Shown: positions 35,464 to 46,904, counted from the stretch's first letter. The stretch: 64,000 nucleotides of DNA from Calliopum simillimum (GCA_951812925.1 OX638370.1:108266897-108330896), one strand, 5' to 3'. Made by a program: numbers and translations. Notes: a model not told the origin generated them from the sequence alone.

Positions 35464-35973
35464 CCTTTTCACACTGGCATCAAAAACGGCTCGTTTTTCA
35501 TATCATTCGTTTTTGAGGCAAAAACCAGTCAAAAACTGCTGGTTTTCCATACAAATTAAATGTCAAACGAAAACATCTCAGAAGCTGTTTTCTACAAAAA
35601 CGAGCCAAACTGTCATTGAAAACAGCTGCAATTGTGAATAAATGTAGTAAATTGTGAATAAATGTAGTAAACTGTAAATTTTCACATGTCACATTTGACA
35701 TTATTTATTTCAATTTAAAAAAAATATCAATGCGAAATTGAAATAAATAAATAATAATATAATAAATAAAGCAACTAAAACTTTAGCTAAAATATCCATT
35801 TTTTGTGATTTTTTTACTAGCTGTATTCACAATTTTCAGATTGTTTTTGTAATGTAAAGCTGACATCAGCTGTCATCAAAAACGAGAAGTACAAGTGTGA
35901 ATATAATTTTTAAGTATCTCGTTTTCATAACCAATGACGCGAAAACGAGCCGTTTTCGATGACTGTGAAAAGG
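35464..35973. mobile_element. MITE with CCTTTTCACACTGG ends
   Basis: The left end CCTTTTCACACTGGCATCAA then AAACGGCTCGTTTT is mirrored at 35944-35973 with few differences. The motif AAAACGAG recurs inside the element. Confidence 0.7.
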
Positions 35974-36354
35974 CTATTATTCCACTTCCGAGCTGTCCAG
36001 ATCAAGTGATACCGAGTGTTTTTTTGTAGTTAATTACGCTGATTTGTCAAATCGAACAAAAAAGTATTCGACTGGTCACATCACTATTTCTGGAACACAA
36101 CTAATCACACCTACATAGCTACAAAGGTTTTAAAAGCACTGCAACTTCGTATTTTTCACACGTCAAAAGTTTAATTCACTTTAACGCAATTTTCATTTGA
36201 TTGATTATTTGAATGGGCTTTCGCTAGTTGAATTGTTTTTTTTTTTTTTTGCTTGAGAATATAATTGCAGTTAAAAGCATTTTAACTTTGCGTGTTTGAA
36301 TTAAAGTGTCAATATTCAATATTAAATATTCAATATCAATATTCAATTCAGAAA

Positions 36355-36530
36355 AAAGTCGTTCCGGGGAAAAAAAGGCGTTGACAAAAAAAAGTCGTTC
36401 CGGGGAAAAAAAGTCGTTCCGGGGAAAAAAAGGCGTTGACAAAAAAAAGTCGTTCCGGGGAAAAAAAGGCGTTGACAAAAAAAAGTCGTTCCGGGGGAAA
36501 AAAGGCGTTTACAAAAAAAAGTCGTCAGAT
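36355..36530. repeat. 36-bp minisatellite upstream of chitinase 2
   Basis: The motif GTCGTTCCGGGG begins at 36358, 36394, 36413, 36449 and 36485, and a last partial GTCGT is at 36521. Spacing is 36 bases except for one unit shortened to 19. Units are nearly identical. A unit is 12 codons long, so reading frames stay open in both directions (plus strand repeats SFRGKKGVDKKK), but I see no start, splice or family support for a protein. Confidence 0.9.
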
Positions 36531-36952
36531 TTTTAAATAAAGAAGTAAGAAAAGAAAAGATGGAGCAATTCATTCGTTCAACTTATTAAGTTTTGAAAAA
36601 AAAATTAAACAAAACGAATATTCATGCATTAAGCTATTAGGTATGATTTTAATTTACCTTGATTCTAACCTCATCAACCACTAACTCATTTAGATCTTCA
36701 TCTATTGACCTTGAAAATCTTTTGTGCATTATTTTTTAACGATAGAAAACACTTGAAATTATACACCCGGGCATTCGGTGTCCTAAATCATACTGCAAAT
36801 TATAACAGGTGAAACATATCCGTACACATTTATTAATACATATAAACAAAGTTTCAATCTTATATATAGATATTTGTTATTAAAATATAAAGAGATCGTT
36901 TCGATATCAATGCTTTAATTATTGTTATGCTGATTAAGAGAGTTTCCATTTT

Positions 36953-36960
36953 TATATAAA
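36953..36960 (+). promoter_or_regulatory. TATA box of chitinase 2
   Basis: TATATAAA lies 66 bases upstream of the start codon, as in chitinase 1. Confidence 0.6.
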
Positions 36961-37025
36961 ACCAGAAGTTCTACACCTAAAAAATCATTCATATTTTAAG
37001 GTTCTTGTAGTCTTAAAAAGTTGAA

Positions 37026-38744
37026 ATGAAGTTGTTACTTGCTTTGGTCGCACTTTGCTGCTTTGGATCTGTTGTTAACGGATGTAAGTATAAGCAATTT
37101 GAAATATTAAAAACTTTTAAAAAATAACTGCAAAATTTTCTTTTTTACTTTCCATGCAGACATTGTTAACTGTTATTATGGTACCTGGTCCGCCTATCGT
37201 CCTGGTAATGGCGCCTTCGATCCCGCTGATATTGATCCATTCCTATGTACCCATATAAGTTATTCCTTCTTTGGATTGAGCGATGATGGTAATGTAAGAT
37301 CGTTGGATTCTTGGTTGGACATGGATGATGGCAGAGGTATGAATGACGATGTTACTAAGGTCGTGTCGTGTTTTATTTCAAATCTTTTAACTTTCTCTAG
37401 CTTTTATAAGCAAAACCATTGCACTGAAACGGCAAAATCCCAATTTGAAAGTTTTAGCAGTTGTTGGTGGCTGGAACGAAGGTTCTGAAAAGTATTCCAA
37501 AATGGCTGCTGATCCTGGAAAACGTTCCACTTTTGTCCGTAGCGCACTAAACTTAGTGAATGAACATGGTTTCGATGGCTTCGATTTGGATTGGGAGTAT
37601 CCTGGACAAAGAGGTGGAGCACCTGAAGATATGAGGAATTTCGTTACTTTGCTGTCTGAACTGAAGCAAGCGTAAGTATTAAGATATTTTGTATAAGTAC
37701 ATGTATGTATCTTCAAAGCATAATCTAGTAGTTGATTTGTGAAACATTTCGCGTACAAATTCAAACAGTTATTCGTCATTCATACAAATTTTTTTAGTTT
37801 TTCGCAATTTAAAAAAAAAAATCTTTTATTCCATAGTTTGTCGGCTCAAGGTAAACTTCTTGGTATTGCTGTTGCTGCTACTGAAGCATCCGCAAGCCAA
37901 TCTTACGATGTTCCAGCTGTTGCAGCTAATGTTGACTTCATCAATGTTATGGCATACGATTTATCTGGGGCCTGGGATCCAGTTACCGGCTTCAATGCTC
38001 CACTTCATGGTAACGGCCTTAACAATGTTGAAGACTCTATCAACTACTGGTTACGCGCAGGTATTTACATCTTCAACAAATTTTATAAGAAATAATAATA
38101 TTTGCTTGAAATATGTAGGTGCTCCTGCCAAGAAGCTACTTTTAGGCACAGCCTTTTATGGACGTACATTTACATTGGCTAACTCCGAAAATCATGGTGT
38201 TGGTGCACCTATAACGGGAGGTGGAAGTGCTGGTCCATTTACACGTGAAGTTGGTTACCTTGGATATAACGAGATTTGTGACGACAGGTCTTGGAACGTT
38301 GTATGGGATAATGTCGCTGATGATCCATACGGCTGGAAGTCTAATCAATGGGTTGGCTATGATAATCAAGACAGTATTGCTATCAAAATGGATTTCCTTA
38401 AGTCGAAGGGATTGGGTGGTGCTATGTTGTGGTCTCTGGAGACAGATGATTTCCGTGGTGTTTGTGGCTCACGTTATCCACTCTTAACCACAATCAACAA
38501 TTCACTTGGTACAGGCAGTAGCAATCCCAATGCTACTCCAGGACCAGCTCCAGGACCAACTCCATCACCAACTCAGGCAACTCAGAAACCCACAAATCCA
38601 CCTACTAGTGGAAACTGTGGTGGAAATGATTTTGAGGCAAATGGATGTAATTACTACATGTGCGCTGGTGACAACAAGTACAGTTACAATTGTCCCGCTG
38701 GAACATGTTGGGATCAATCGATTACTACTTGCAATTGGGTTTAA
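37026..38744 (+). CDS. Chitinase 2: secreted GH18 chitinase with C-terminal chitin-binding domain (Cht4/Cht8-like)
   Basis: Five coding exons (37026-37083, 37160-37336, 37401-37671, 37837-38060, 38119-38744) give 451 residues. Exons 1-4 have exactly the lengths of those in chitinase 1 (58, 177, 271, 224) and all intron phases agree, so the two are a duplication about 30 kb apart in the same orientation. A signal peptide (MKLLLALVALCCFGSVVNG) precedes the barrel, with catalytic D137, D140, D142 and E144 in DGFDLDWEYP. A Pro/Thr-rich linker leads to a CBM14 domain with cysteines at 410, 420, 425, 435, 440 and 448. All catalytic residues are intact, so I expect an active secreted enzyme. Parts of exons 4 and 5 are identical in DNA to chitinase 1. 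The introns are all short (58-165 bp). AATAAA is at 38839. Confidence 0.95.
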
Positions 38745-38838
38745 GTTCACTTAAATTTAGCTTTTAACCCTTTTGCAGTACTTTAACTTTTTTTGTTAGT
38801 AGAGTAAATTTTGAACCGAAAACTATGTAGAAATCAAA

Positions 38839-38844
38839 AATAAA
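38839..38844 (+). promoter_or_regulatory. Polyadenylation signal of chitinase 2
   Basis: AATAAA lies 95 bases after the stop codon. Confidence 0.55.
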
Positions 38845-39102
38845 AATCAATGTTTAAAACAGCAATCAAGTGTTTTTAAGTCTACAAGAGTGTTTTTCAA
38901 GTTTTTGATGATTCAGCATCGAAAAGTACATTGGGAATGGCTACTTTCCTAACTTGAGATAAGACAATTTTCCACGATTTTAGTCATAAATCTAAAATGT
39001 TTATATGTACGTTTCTTTTGGTGTAATCGTCATGTTTATATGAAATTTAGTTCCAGAGACATAAGGATGAACTTAAAGTTATATATATGTGACATATCGA
39101 TG
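38845..39102. other. Spacer, nothing recognised
   Basis: Downstream of the chitinase 2 polyadenylation signal; no features seen. Confidence 0.35.
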
Positions 39103-39743
39103 CCTTAGAGCGCTATAGTCCTATCTCCATTTTTTTCAATTGTTGGGAAATGCAAAAAGAAGATTTCAAACAGTGGTTATTTAGGATTGGCTGCTATTTT
39201 GATATAACGATACATGCAATATTTTTACCTATGGTATATTTTGACATAATTTTATGTTTTTAACCAATTTTATTAATTTCTAACGAAATCCCAGTCAATT
39301 TATAGTATGTCATTACTTTTGCCCTTATGCAGAATTCCACTACTATTCACAAAGCGACGTATTTAGTACATTTTTTTAATTTTTTCCATTAAAATGTCGT
39401 AAAAAGTTACGCGCAGAGAACACAAAAAAAAACGATTTTTTTTTTTTTTTTTGAATTTTTGGTTCCGACAAACAAGAGTGGAGTCTTGGGTGTAACCAAA
39501 TTTGTTCACCAAAATGTCGCAAAGTCATGAAACGCGAAGAAAACGCGATAAAACGAAGAATTTTTGTTAAAAATGTGATTTATTTGAATACTCAGTGGAG
39601 ATATAATTATCGAATATTTTGGTATTTTAGTGGTATTTTGACATCACACAGTTTTCTACACGGTAAAGAAGCCTACAATGATGCCATAACTGCAAAAATC
39701 TCAAAATCGCAAAAAGTGGAGATAGGACTATAGCGCTCTAAGG
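39103..39743. mobile_element. hAT-like MITE, 641 bp
   Basis: Perfect 27-bp ends starting CCTTAGAGCGCTATAGTCCT and closing with the reverse complement at 39743. The 8-base flanks TATCGATG and TATCAATA agree at 6 of 8, which suggests an aged 8-bp duplication of hAT type. Confidence 0.75.
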
Positions 39744-39814
39744 TATCAATATGGTGACGGATCCTTAATTTATCATAATAATATGTTACTTGATTTTCTC
39801 CGTGAAGGGAAGAA

Positions 39815-40405
39815 GAGAGAGAAGACGATAATGAGTTAACTGTGCAGGCGTTAAGAGAAGAACTATACAGCATGCATACAACAATTGGAGCAATAGAACG
39901 TCGAGAAGTTGCAACTGATGCTGTGCTGTCTGGAGTACCTGTGAGTGATAATGAGGACCTAGCAGCGATATTCAACAAAATGTGTGCTTCTATCGGCTGT
40001 AATCCACCAACACTAAGAGCAATCTTTCGAGTAAAAAGAGGTTCTGCTAATAAAGTAAATAAGCCAGCTCCTATTATAATCAAACTACATAGTTCATATG
40101 AGCGAAACTCATTACTACGGTCTGCGGCTCTTTATCGGAAGAGAAAACATAAAGAGTTATTGTTATCTGATCTGGGTTTTAGTTCAAACGTCAGCTGTTA
40201 TCTGAATGAAGGTTTGACTAAGAGTGGGCGTGAAATTCTGCAGAGTGCACTTAAACATAAAAAAAACAATCACCTTTTCTCTGCATATGCTTTCTTAGGT
40301 GTTATTTATGTCAAAAAGTATGAGAATGAAGAAAGCTCAGCAATTGAAAATTTACACCAACTTGATGATATAGTCGGGGTTGATTTAGCTGAACATGATG
40401 AATAA
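39815..40405 (+). pseudogene. LINE ORF1, N-terminally truncated
   Basis: The frame is open from about 39810; the first ATG is at 39842 region by convention, giving about 187 residues. It carries a domain like baculovirus FP-type ORF1 proteins of CR1 elements: VLSGVPVSDNEDLAAIF, a central RVKRG stretch, PAPIIIKLHSSYERNSLL and YLNEGLTKSGREILQSALKH. The N-terminal coiled-coil or zinc-knuckle region expected upstream is missing: an in-frame TGA and unrelated DNA precede it. ORF1 proteins bind element RNA and DNA in the transposition particle. Confidence 0.75.
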
Positions 40406-40662
40406 TATAAATAAAGGGAGATTCATCGTATTAAATTTTTTATTAGAATTAGTATTAAAAATTGCTTTCATCATTATTATTTGTTTAGTATTATTATTTT
40501 TAATATTATTATTATTAGTATCTTTTTCTCCATTTCTAATTTTCATCTTCTCTTATATCTCACATCTTATTAGTACTTTTGTAGTGATTTGGTTACATGA
40601 AACATTTTATCGGCTACTATCAATCTTAATTACGTCTAAATTTTCTATTTCATATTTTTTAT

Positions 40663-43479
40663 ATGATGAACCATAGTAATCGTTATACAAGTGGCATTGG
40701 CAGTGATGTTTTGATTAAAGTTCTTTGCGCGCAACATTCTGGTCTCAATATAGTGCACTTCAATGCTAGAAGTCTAAATCCAGATAAGCTTGACTATGCG
40801 AACTTTGTTTTTCAAAATTCTGGCGTAGATGTCATATGTGTTTCTGAAACCTGGTTCTGTAGCGATGTTCGTGACTCTGTCTATAGGATTAACAATTATA
40901 ACCTTTTCAGGAATGATAGGATTGGGAAAAAAGGAGGTGGTGTTGCCATATACTGCCGCAATAATTTAAATATCAAATTAATTAGTAAATCGTCATCTGA
41001 TAGTTCCGTTGAATTTTTAAATGTTTGTATTTTTGATGAAAACACAAAAGTTTTCTTGTCTTGTGTGTACAATCCGAATAAATGTTTTACTCTAGATCAA
41101 TATTTTGCTGATTTAAATGAATTTTTAATTAGCTATGACTTTTTTGTTATTTGTGGTGATTTTAATGTTAACTTGTTGTGTCAAGATAACTCATCAAAAT
41201 GTCTATATGAAAATGTTTTATCTGCGGGCTTGTCAATTGTTAATAACACTGTGCCAACGCGATTTGCGTGTAATGTGACTCCTAGTCTCCTTGATTATTT
41301 TATAGTGTCTGTTTTGTCATCCACATTATTGTTTGATCAAATCTATTTTTTATCTGACCATGACCTGATTTTTTGTACGTTAAGCGTTGACTTGTCCCGA
41401 AATAGTAATTCTGCTGTATTTTCTTTTCGAGACTTTAGATCAATAAACTGTAACACCCTTAATAATGACCTTTGCTCCATGTCATGGAATGAAGTATGGT
41501 CTAGTGAAACAGTAAACAATAAGCTTGAGAATTTTACGAAAACTATTGTTAACCTTTACGAAAGACACGTTCCTATAAAAACGATTACAGTCAAAAATAC
41601 AAAATGTCCCTGGTTTACTTCTCGTATACAACATAATATTAAGAAAAAGAATAAGCTGCATAATATTTGGAGAAAGAACCCTACACCAGAAAACTGGGAA
41701 AATTTTCGTGTAGCTCGGAATCTCTCAAATTGTGAGATTAGGCAGTCAAAAATTAGATTCTGTGCGGCCAAGTTAGATTCTAGACTTCCTGCTAAAATTC
41801 TATGGAAAAACTTAAAAAACTTTGGTATCAATGACAAACAATCCTCTGAGTGTAATGTTGATCCGGATATCCTCAATAACTATTTTACTGCTAATTCATC
41901 GGTTTCTCAAAATTGTAACTATGAATTTTCAGGTATGTCTATTCCTCAAAGTTTTCAGTTTAATGCTGTTAATGTGGACGATGTTTTGAAGTGTTTACTT
42001 GGAGTTAAATCGAATGCTATTGGAGAAGATGGCATTTCTTTGAAATTTATTAAGTTAATTCTTTACCATATTCTTAGCCCCTTAACACACATCCTGAATC
42101 ATTGTTTTACAACTTCCACATTTCCTCAGTCTTGGAAAGTTGCAATAGTAACACCTGTGCCCAAAAAATCTTCAGCAAGTGAGCCCAATGAATTCAGGCC
42201 AATCAGTATTTTATCCTGTTTGTCTAAAGTCTGTGAAGCCCTTATGGCTAACCAAATAAGTAAATATCTAAACGATAACAACCTCTTATCTCCACATCAA
42301 TCTGGCTTCAGAACTGGGCACAGTTGTTCTACTGCAACTATGAAAATATTGGAGGATGTAAGGCCGTCGTACGACAAAGGTCACATAACACTGCTCTGTA
42401 TGCTCGATTTCTCCAAAGCTTTTGACAATGTGAATCATTTCCTATTATGTCAAAAACTACACTATGTATATGGTTTCTGTGATACTGCAGTGCGTCTCCT
42501 ACAAAGTTATTTAACTAATAGACTACAAAGAGTAAAACTTCATAATAAACAGTCTCAGTATAAAATGGTAAATAGTGGTGTTCCCCAAGGATCAGTCCTT
42601 GGCCCACTGTTATTTACCATTTTTGTCAATGACATCTTTCTAAGTTGTAGAAATGCGACTATGCATGCATATGCGGATGATGTGCAACTATATGCATCTA
42701 GCTGTGTTGGTCTTCTGGATGATTTGGGCTGTAGGCTGAATGAAGACCTGGAATCTATACAGAAATGGGCCAAGCAAAACTGTCTTCAACTTAATGCTAA
42801 AAAGTCGTATGTGTTGCCTATTGCAAAAGATCAGATATTTTCAGAGGACATACCTCATTTGTTTATAGGAGAAAATAGTATTCAATTAGTAAATAAAGCA
42901 GTAAGTTTAGGCTTTCATATAAATTCTTCGCTCACATGTACCGATCATGTTAATAATGTGGTCAGTAAAATATATTATATACTACGCAATTTAAGAAAGT
43001 CGGCAGAGTTCACTCCCATTGAAACTAAAAAAAAACTCGTGATTCAGCTGATCGTCCCAGTTATAGCCTATTCAGATTTAGTGTACAGTAAGCTCGACTC
43101 AAGCTCACAATTAAAGCTGCAGATTGCTTTTAATCACGCGACACGCTATGTCTATGGCTTACGGAAATATGACCATGTGTCAGAGTTTAAAAAAAGAATT
43201 TTAGGATGTGACATAATTACATACCTAAGTTTCAGAAACTGCGTCTTTATGTATAAGCTGATACACACAAAAACGCCAGGATATTTGTATGACAAACTTA
43301 ATTTTAGCCGATCTCAAAGAAGTCAAATGCTTGTTCTGCCAAGATTTAACTATCTTAACTCCACACGCTTATTTTTCATTAATGCCGTCAGGCTTTGGAA
43401 TTCTCTGCCATGTCATTGTAAGACTATTATTGGTATCAGAAAATTTAGACAATCTATATTTCAGTTCCTTGCTCAATAA
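40663..43479 (+). CDS. LINE ORF2: AP endonuclease and reverse transcriptase
   Basis: An uninterrupted 938-residue frame. The N-terminal AP-type endonuclease (about 25-240) shows NIVHFNARSL, VSETW with the catalytic Glu, GDFNVNL (D166) and SDHDLIF (H233). The reverse transcriptase follows, with FRPISILSCLSKVCE, DFSKAFDNVNH, SGVPQGSVLGPLLF (from 638) and YADD at 670-673. The C-terminal region has the usual FRNCVFMYKLIH and RLWNSLP blocks. All catalytic residues are present, so the enzyme may still work. ORF1 ends 258 bases upstream. Confidence 0.93.
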   Translation: MMNHSNRYTSGIGSDVLIKVLCAQHSGLNIVHFNARSLNPDKLDYANFVFQNSGVDVICVSETWFCSDVRDSVYRINNYNLFRNDRIGKKGGGVAIYCRNNLNIKLISKSSSDSSVEFLNVCIFDENTKVFLSCVYNPNKCFTLDQYFADLNEFLISYDFFVICGDFNVNLLCQDNSSKCLYENVLSAGLSIVNNTVPTRFACNVTPSLLDYFIVSVLSSTLLFDQIYFLSDHDLIFCTLSVDLSRNSNSAVFSFRDFRSINCNTLNNDLCSMSWNEVWSSETVNNKLENFTKTIVNLYERHVPIKTITVKNTKCPWFTSRIQHNIKKKNKLHNIWRKNPTPENWENFRVARNLSNCEIRQSKIRFCAAKLDSRLPAKILWKNLKNFGINDKQSSECNVDPDILNNYFTANSSVSQNCNYEFSGMSIPQSFQFNAVNVDDVLKCLLGVKSNAIGEDGISLKFIKLILYHILSPLTHILNHCFTTSTFPQSWKVAIVTPVPKKSSASEPNEFRPISILSCLSKVCEALMANQISKYLNDNNLLSPHQSGFRTGHSCSTATMKILEDVRPSYDKGHITLLCMLDFSKAFDNVNHFLLCQKLHYVYGFCDTAVRLLQSYLTNRLQRVKLHNKQSQYKMVNSGVPQGSVLGPLLFTIFVNDIFLSCRNATMHAYADDVQLYASSCVGLLDDLGCRLNEDLESIQKWAKQNCLQLNAKKSYVLPIAKDQIFSEDIPHLFIGENSIQLVNKAVSLGFHINSSLTCTDHVNNVVSKIYYILRNLRKSAEFTPIETKKKLVIQLIVPVIAYSDLVYSKLDSSSQLKLQIAFNHATRYVYGLRKYDHVSEFKKRILGCDIITYLSFRNCVFMYKLIHTKTPGYLYDKLNFSRSQRSQMLVLPRFNYLNSTRLFFINAVRLWNSLPCHCKTIIGIRKFRQSIFQFLAQ

Positions 43480-43742
43480 CGCCGCAAACAAATCACTTTC
43501 CTTCCTTTTACACTTCTTCTATTTCCGCCTGTCTTTTAGATTAAAAAAAAATAAAAAAAAAAAAAAAAACAAAAAAAAAAAAAATAGTATAAGTATTTAT
43601 TTATTTTTATATATTTTGTATTTATAATTTAATTATAGTCCATTTGTACTTTCTCTAAGTTATTGAACTTTGTATTTTAAAAGAATTTAATTCTTATAAT
43701 ACGTATGTTTTTTTAAGCCAATAAATTGAAATTGAAATTAAT

Positions 43743-44612
43743 CCGTTTATTCGATAGCGAGCGAAGACTATCTTAGATCTTATTCAATCGTTAAGTCGGA
43801 TCGAGGAATGTTGTCAGTTGAAATCTTGTTAAACCAAGGTCTCATGTACAAACATAATGCTGCCAAATATGGCCCGGCAAAAAGCAGTACACTTGCCAGT
43901 GAAAAAAAAAAAGGTTATTCACGATGTGTAATATAAACATCTCTGGCCTGGCAAAAACTTACTCATCTGTCTATCTTCACGATGTAGAACAAGCTTTTAT
44001 TGTTTTATTTTAACAGATCAAAACAAAGTTTCTACATCCAAATTTGTGGTTTCGTCTTTAAGAATTTGTGAAATTCCATGCAGCTATACTCCACAACACA
44101 TAATATCTTCATGTGACGATATCGATACGTCCAACGTAAAAGCTGGTAACTCGAAAATCGTAGTTTTTGGTAATGAGCATTTTTGTATTTTAACTTTTTT
44201 TATTTTTGTACGAAAAGCTAAAGGCAACGACGTATATTTTTATTCATATACGTCGTTGCTATAGGTTCAAATTTTAAGCTAGAGATACTAAAATTTGATA
44301 CAAGATGGAACCAAATGTGCAGATTTCGAAAAACGCTGTCCCATAAAAAGATGGTAACTTTTGGCCTTTTTAGGATATTATATAAACGTTAAAAAAATAA
44401 TTTTTTATCTAAATTGATAAAGGTAAACTTTTACAAGCGTAACATCATGTTCCATTTATTTTAAAAATGATTTCTGTTCCACCAGTTTTCAAAGCAGACT
44501 AAAAACTGGAATAGAACTTTAAAATACAAACATAAAACGCTGCAATTGTCATAATAACAAAATTTACAAACTTTTTAGTGCAAATTGAGGCGGAATAAAT
44601 TTTATATATATT
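43743..44612. other. Spacer between the LINE and mRpL54
   Basis: No gene recognised. A 13-bp perfect hairpin (GCAACGACGTATA ... TATACGTCGTTGC) lies at 44223-44260. Confidence 0.45.
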
Positions 44613-45131
44613 TTAAAACTTTTTCAATTTCGATAATTGATTGTTGCGACGTAATGCCATTTTTCTTAATCTGCGATGGTACTGTTTTGTGTTTGGATCC
44701 ATTTCCTCTAGTGGTATTATACGATCTATATTAAGTTTCCACAACCAATCTGGATACTCCGAGTCGGCTTTAATCTAATGTATTATTTTTTATTCTTCTA
44801 AATTTCCAAGCCTGTTTAGGTAATATGATTTCACTTTACCTTAATATGCTCGCCGGTTTTCAATATGTTGCTGCCACACACATAGTTCACCAATTTATTT
44901 GCGTCCGTCTCAACTGGTATCTCCTTCTTTTCCATTATGGGTCCAAGCTTGCCAAGTTTCTTTTTTTTCGCCCCGGTAGCTAATATTTTTTTTTTCATTA
45001 TAATGGGATAGATACCAAATGTCGAAGTACTTACCCGCCACTGCCTTGGCATAGTTTCGATTTAATAGATTGGGAAGGCAGATTTTTTGTTTAATTAATT
45101 TAATTGATAAAGTCAGCGCGGAAAAGTTCAT
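44613..45131 (-). CDS. mRpL54: Mitochondrial large-subunit ribosomal protein mL54
   Basis: Three coding exons on the minus strand (45035-45131, 44840-44979, 44613-44774) give 132 residues, close to the human 138. The N-terminus (MNFSALTLSIKLIKQKICLP ... NRNYAK) is basic and hydroxylated, as expected of a mitochondrial targeting sequence. The conserved core is ETDANKLVNYVCGSNILKTG, then ADSEYPDWLWKLNI, PLEEMDP, and YHRRLRKMALRRNNQLSKLK at the end. Donor and acceptor phases (1 and 0) give the uninterrupted family pattern. The protein is part of the mitochondrial 39S subunit. It is divergent from the COA1-like gene, with two inverted-repeat elements in the space between. Confidence 0.92.
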
Positions 45132-45716
45132 TTTATACAGGATTGTTAAGTTGTGATTTAAAATTTAATTTATTTTTCTTTATAAATGATAATAGGCGGT
45201 TATAAAATCTTCATCTACTTTGTACAGATGACATAAAATCAGCTGTTAATTGTAAATGTCAGTGATGGCATTTTCAGTTCTATTGTGGTTTTCAGTACAC
45301 TTATATTGTACTTTCAGTACATTCGACCTATGAAAAATAACCAAATGTACACAAAGAACTTAGACAAACATCCATTGTCATCTTTTTTTTTAATTAAATT
45401 AGTCCAAAAATTTAATTTATAACATCCAAATTTAATTTTTTTATCTGACATGAATTGTCAACGTAGCGTGACGTTTGAAAATCTAGTATCAACAGATCTC
45501 AACGTTGTGTTCCGTTACGTTACGATTTCACTAATCGCTTACATGCTCTGCCGTTTGATTGGTCTTGACAGCTGACATGTCACGGAACGTTGCGTGTTTG
45601 CTTATTCCACCTTAAGTGCTGGCTCACACGACAATCTAAATTGTCGGGCGATAGTACTTTTTGTAGGAAAACGGAGGGACCAGTCTAACAGCCGTACCTA
45701 AGTTGGAGCGTCAGCA

Positions 45717-46010
45717 AAGAGATATATTTATAATCAAGAGATGCAAAGAAGCACTGGAGCAATTTCTTGGAGTTTGTATTAGCCGTATACGGTAGCTTTG
45801 ACGAATTTAGAAGTTGAACGGCAGCGTAGCTCAACCAAAAAATCTGTATACATCTCTTCTCATCCGGAAGCGAAGGGATATAAAAAGATTTTTTGGTTGA
45901 ATTACGCTGCTGTGTAACTTCTAAATTCGTCAAAGCTACCGTCTACGGCTAATACAAACTCCAAAAAATTGCTCCAGTGCTTCTTTGCATCTCTTTATTA
46001 TATATCTCTT
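45717..46010. mobile_element. Foldback element in the mRpL54/COA1-like intergenic region
   Basis: Arms of about 125 bases: AAGAGATATATTTATAATCA through GAGATGCAAAGAAGCACTGG and TTAGCCGTATACGGTAGCTT, mirrored to 46010. The loop is about 40 bases (about 45845-45880). Confidence 0.85.
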
Positions 46011-46015
46011 CGGCG

Positions 46016-46904
46016 CATAGTGTGAGATTTTGCCAAGCTAGGACGTCAAAATGAAAAAAACAATGAGCTTCAAAATCGATCATATATTGTAATTTGTTAG
46101 AAAATACTCCAATTGTTACGAAAATAAGCATAAAAAAGAATAAAATAAATGTTATTGGCATGATAACAGCTATCAAACACGTACTATTTAACAGCATGCA
46201 AAAACAAATTATCAAGTTTGCATCGATAACAAAACTTTGAGCGATCAAATTGAAGTTTTGCGCGTTTGTTTTTTGGCAAAAAGTTTTTTGCATTAAAGGT
46301 CAATACTTTCACTAAAAATTTTTGCTATACACAACCCTTACATTTGCACTTAAGTATTTAAATCAAATTATTTTAAAATCAGCTAAAAGGTAAGACAAAT
46401 TTCAAAAATCTTGTATCTTTCATAGACTATAACTTACAAGTTAGGCGTGGTTAGGCTATGACAAAGCATACAGTATGAGCATGCATACTCATAGAATAGA
46501 TTTGAAAAATAAAATCTTGCCCATTTTTGCCCAAAGGCTACTTTTTTTACAATGACTGAAGTGTTATAATGAACATTTGCACTGAAATTATGAAAAAAAA
46601 AATGTATGTTATCTTTTTTAATCACTCCCATTTTTTGACAGTAGTATTCAGTTACCACAAAAATGGTAAATACAAATTTTCAAGTTGATATCTTCATTAC
46701 AACCAATTTTTTTAAATTTTTTTTACAAAAAAAAGGCACATTTGTATGGGAGGTGCAAGTAGATTTTGTCCAATTTTTTTCATCTCTGAACCGAACCTCC
46801 GCATGAAGAATAAAAGCCCATATACAAAATTTCAACTCGATATTTTTGAAAGTACGGCTATAATTGAATTTTGACGTCCTAGATTGGCAAAATCTCACAC
46901 TGTG
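46016..46904. mobile_element. 889-bp TIR element beside the foldback
   Basis: Ends are CATAGTGTGAGATTTTGCCA then CTAGGACGTCAAAAT, with the inverted copy at 46868-46904. CGGCG flanks both ends (46011-46015 and 46905-46909), a likely 5-bp target-site duplication. The interior is non-coding. Confidence 0.8.

Larger units (their letters stand above)
39756..43742 (+). mobile_element. CR1/jockey-group LINE, 5'-truncated
   Basis: A non-LTR retrotransposon with the 3' part of ORF1, an open ORF2, an A-rich 3' UTR (43545-43585) and a short tandem tail of TTGAAA units ending near 43740. It starts within ORF1, directly after the hAT-like MITE. The 5' limit is uncertain and no target-site duplication was found. 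Only the opening coding region is missing, so the copy is fairly young. Confidence 0.85.

Noticed and set aside
36224..36573. Open frames across the 36-bp minisatellite
   Set aside because: They stay open only because the unit is a multiple of three. There is no start context, splice support or homology.
40395..40676. Hydrophobic 93-residue frame between the LINE ORFs
   Set aside because: It lies in the AT-rich spacer between ORF1 and ORF2 and overlaps both; most likely chance.
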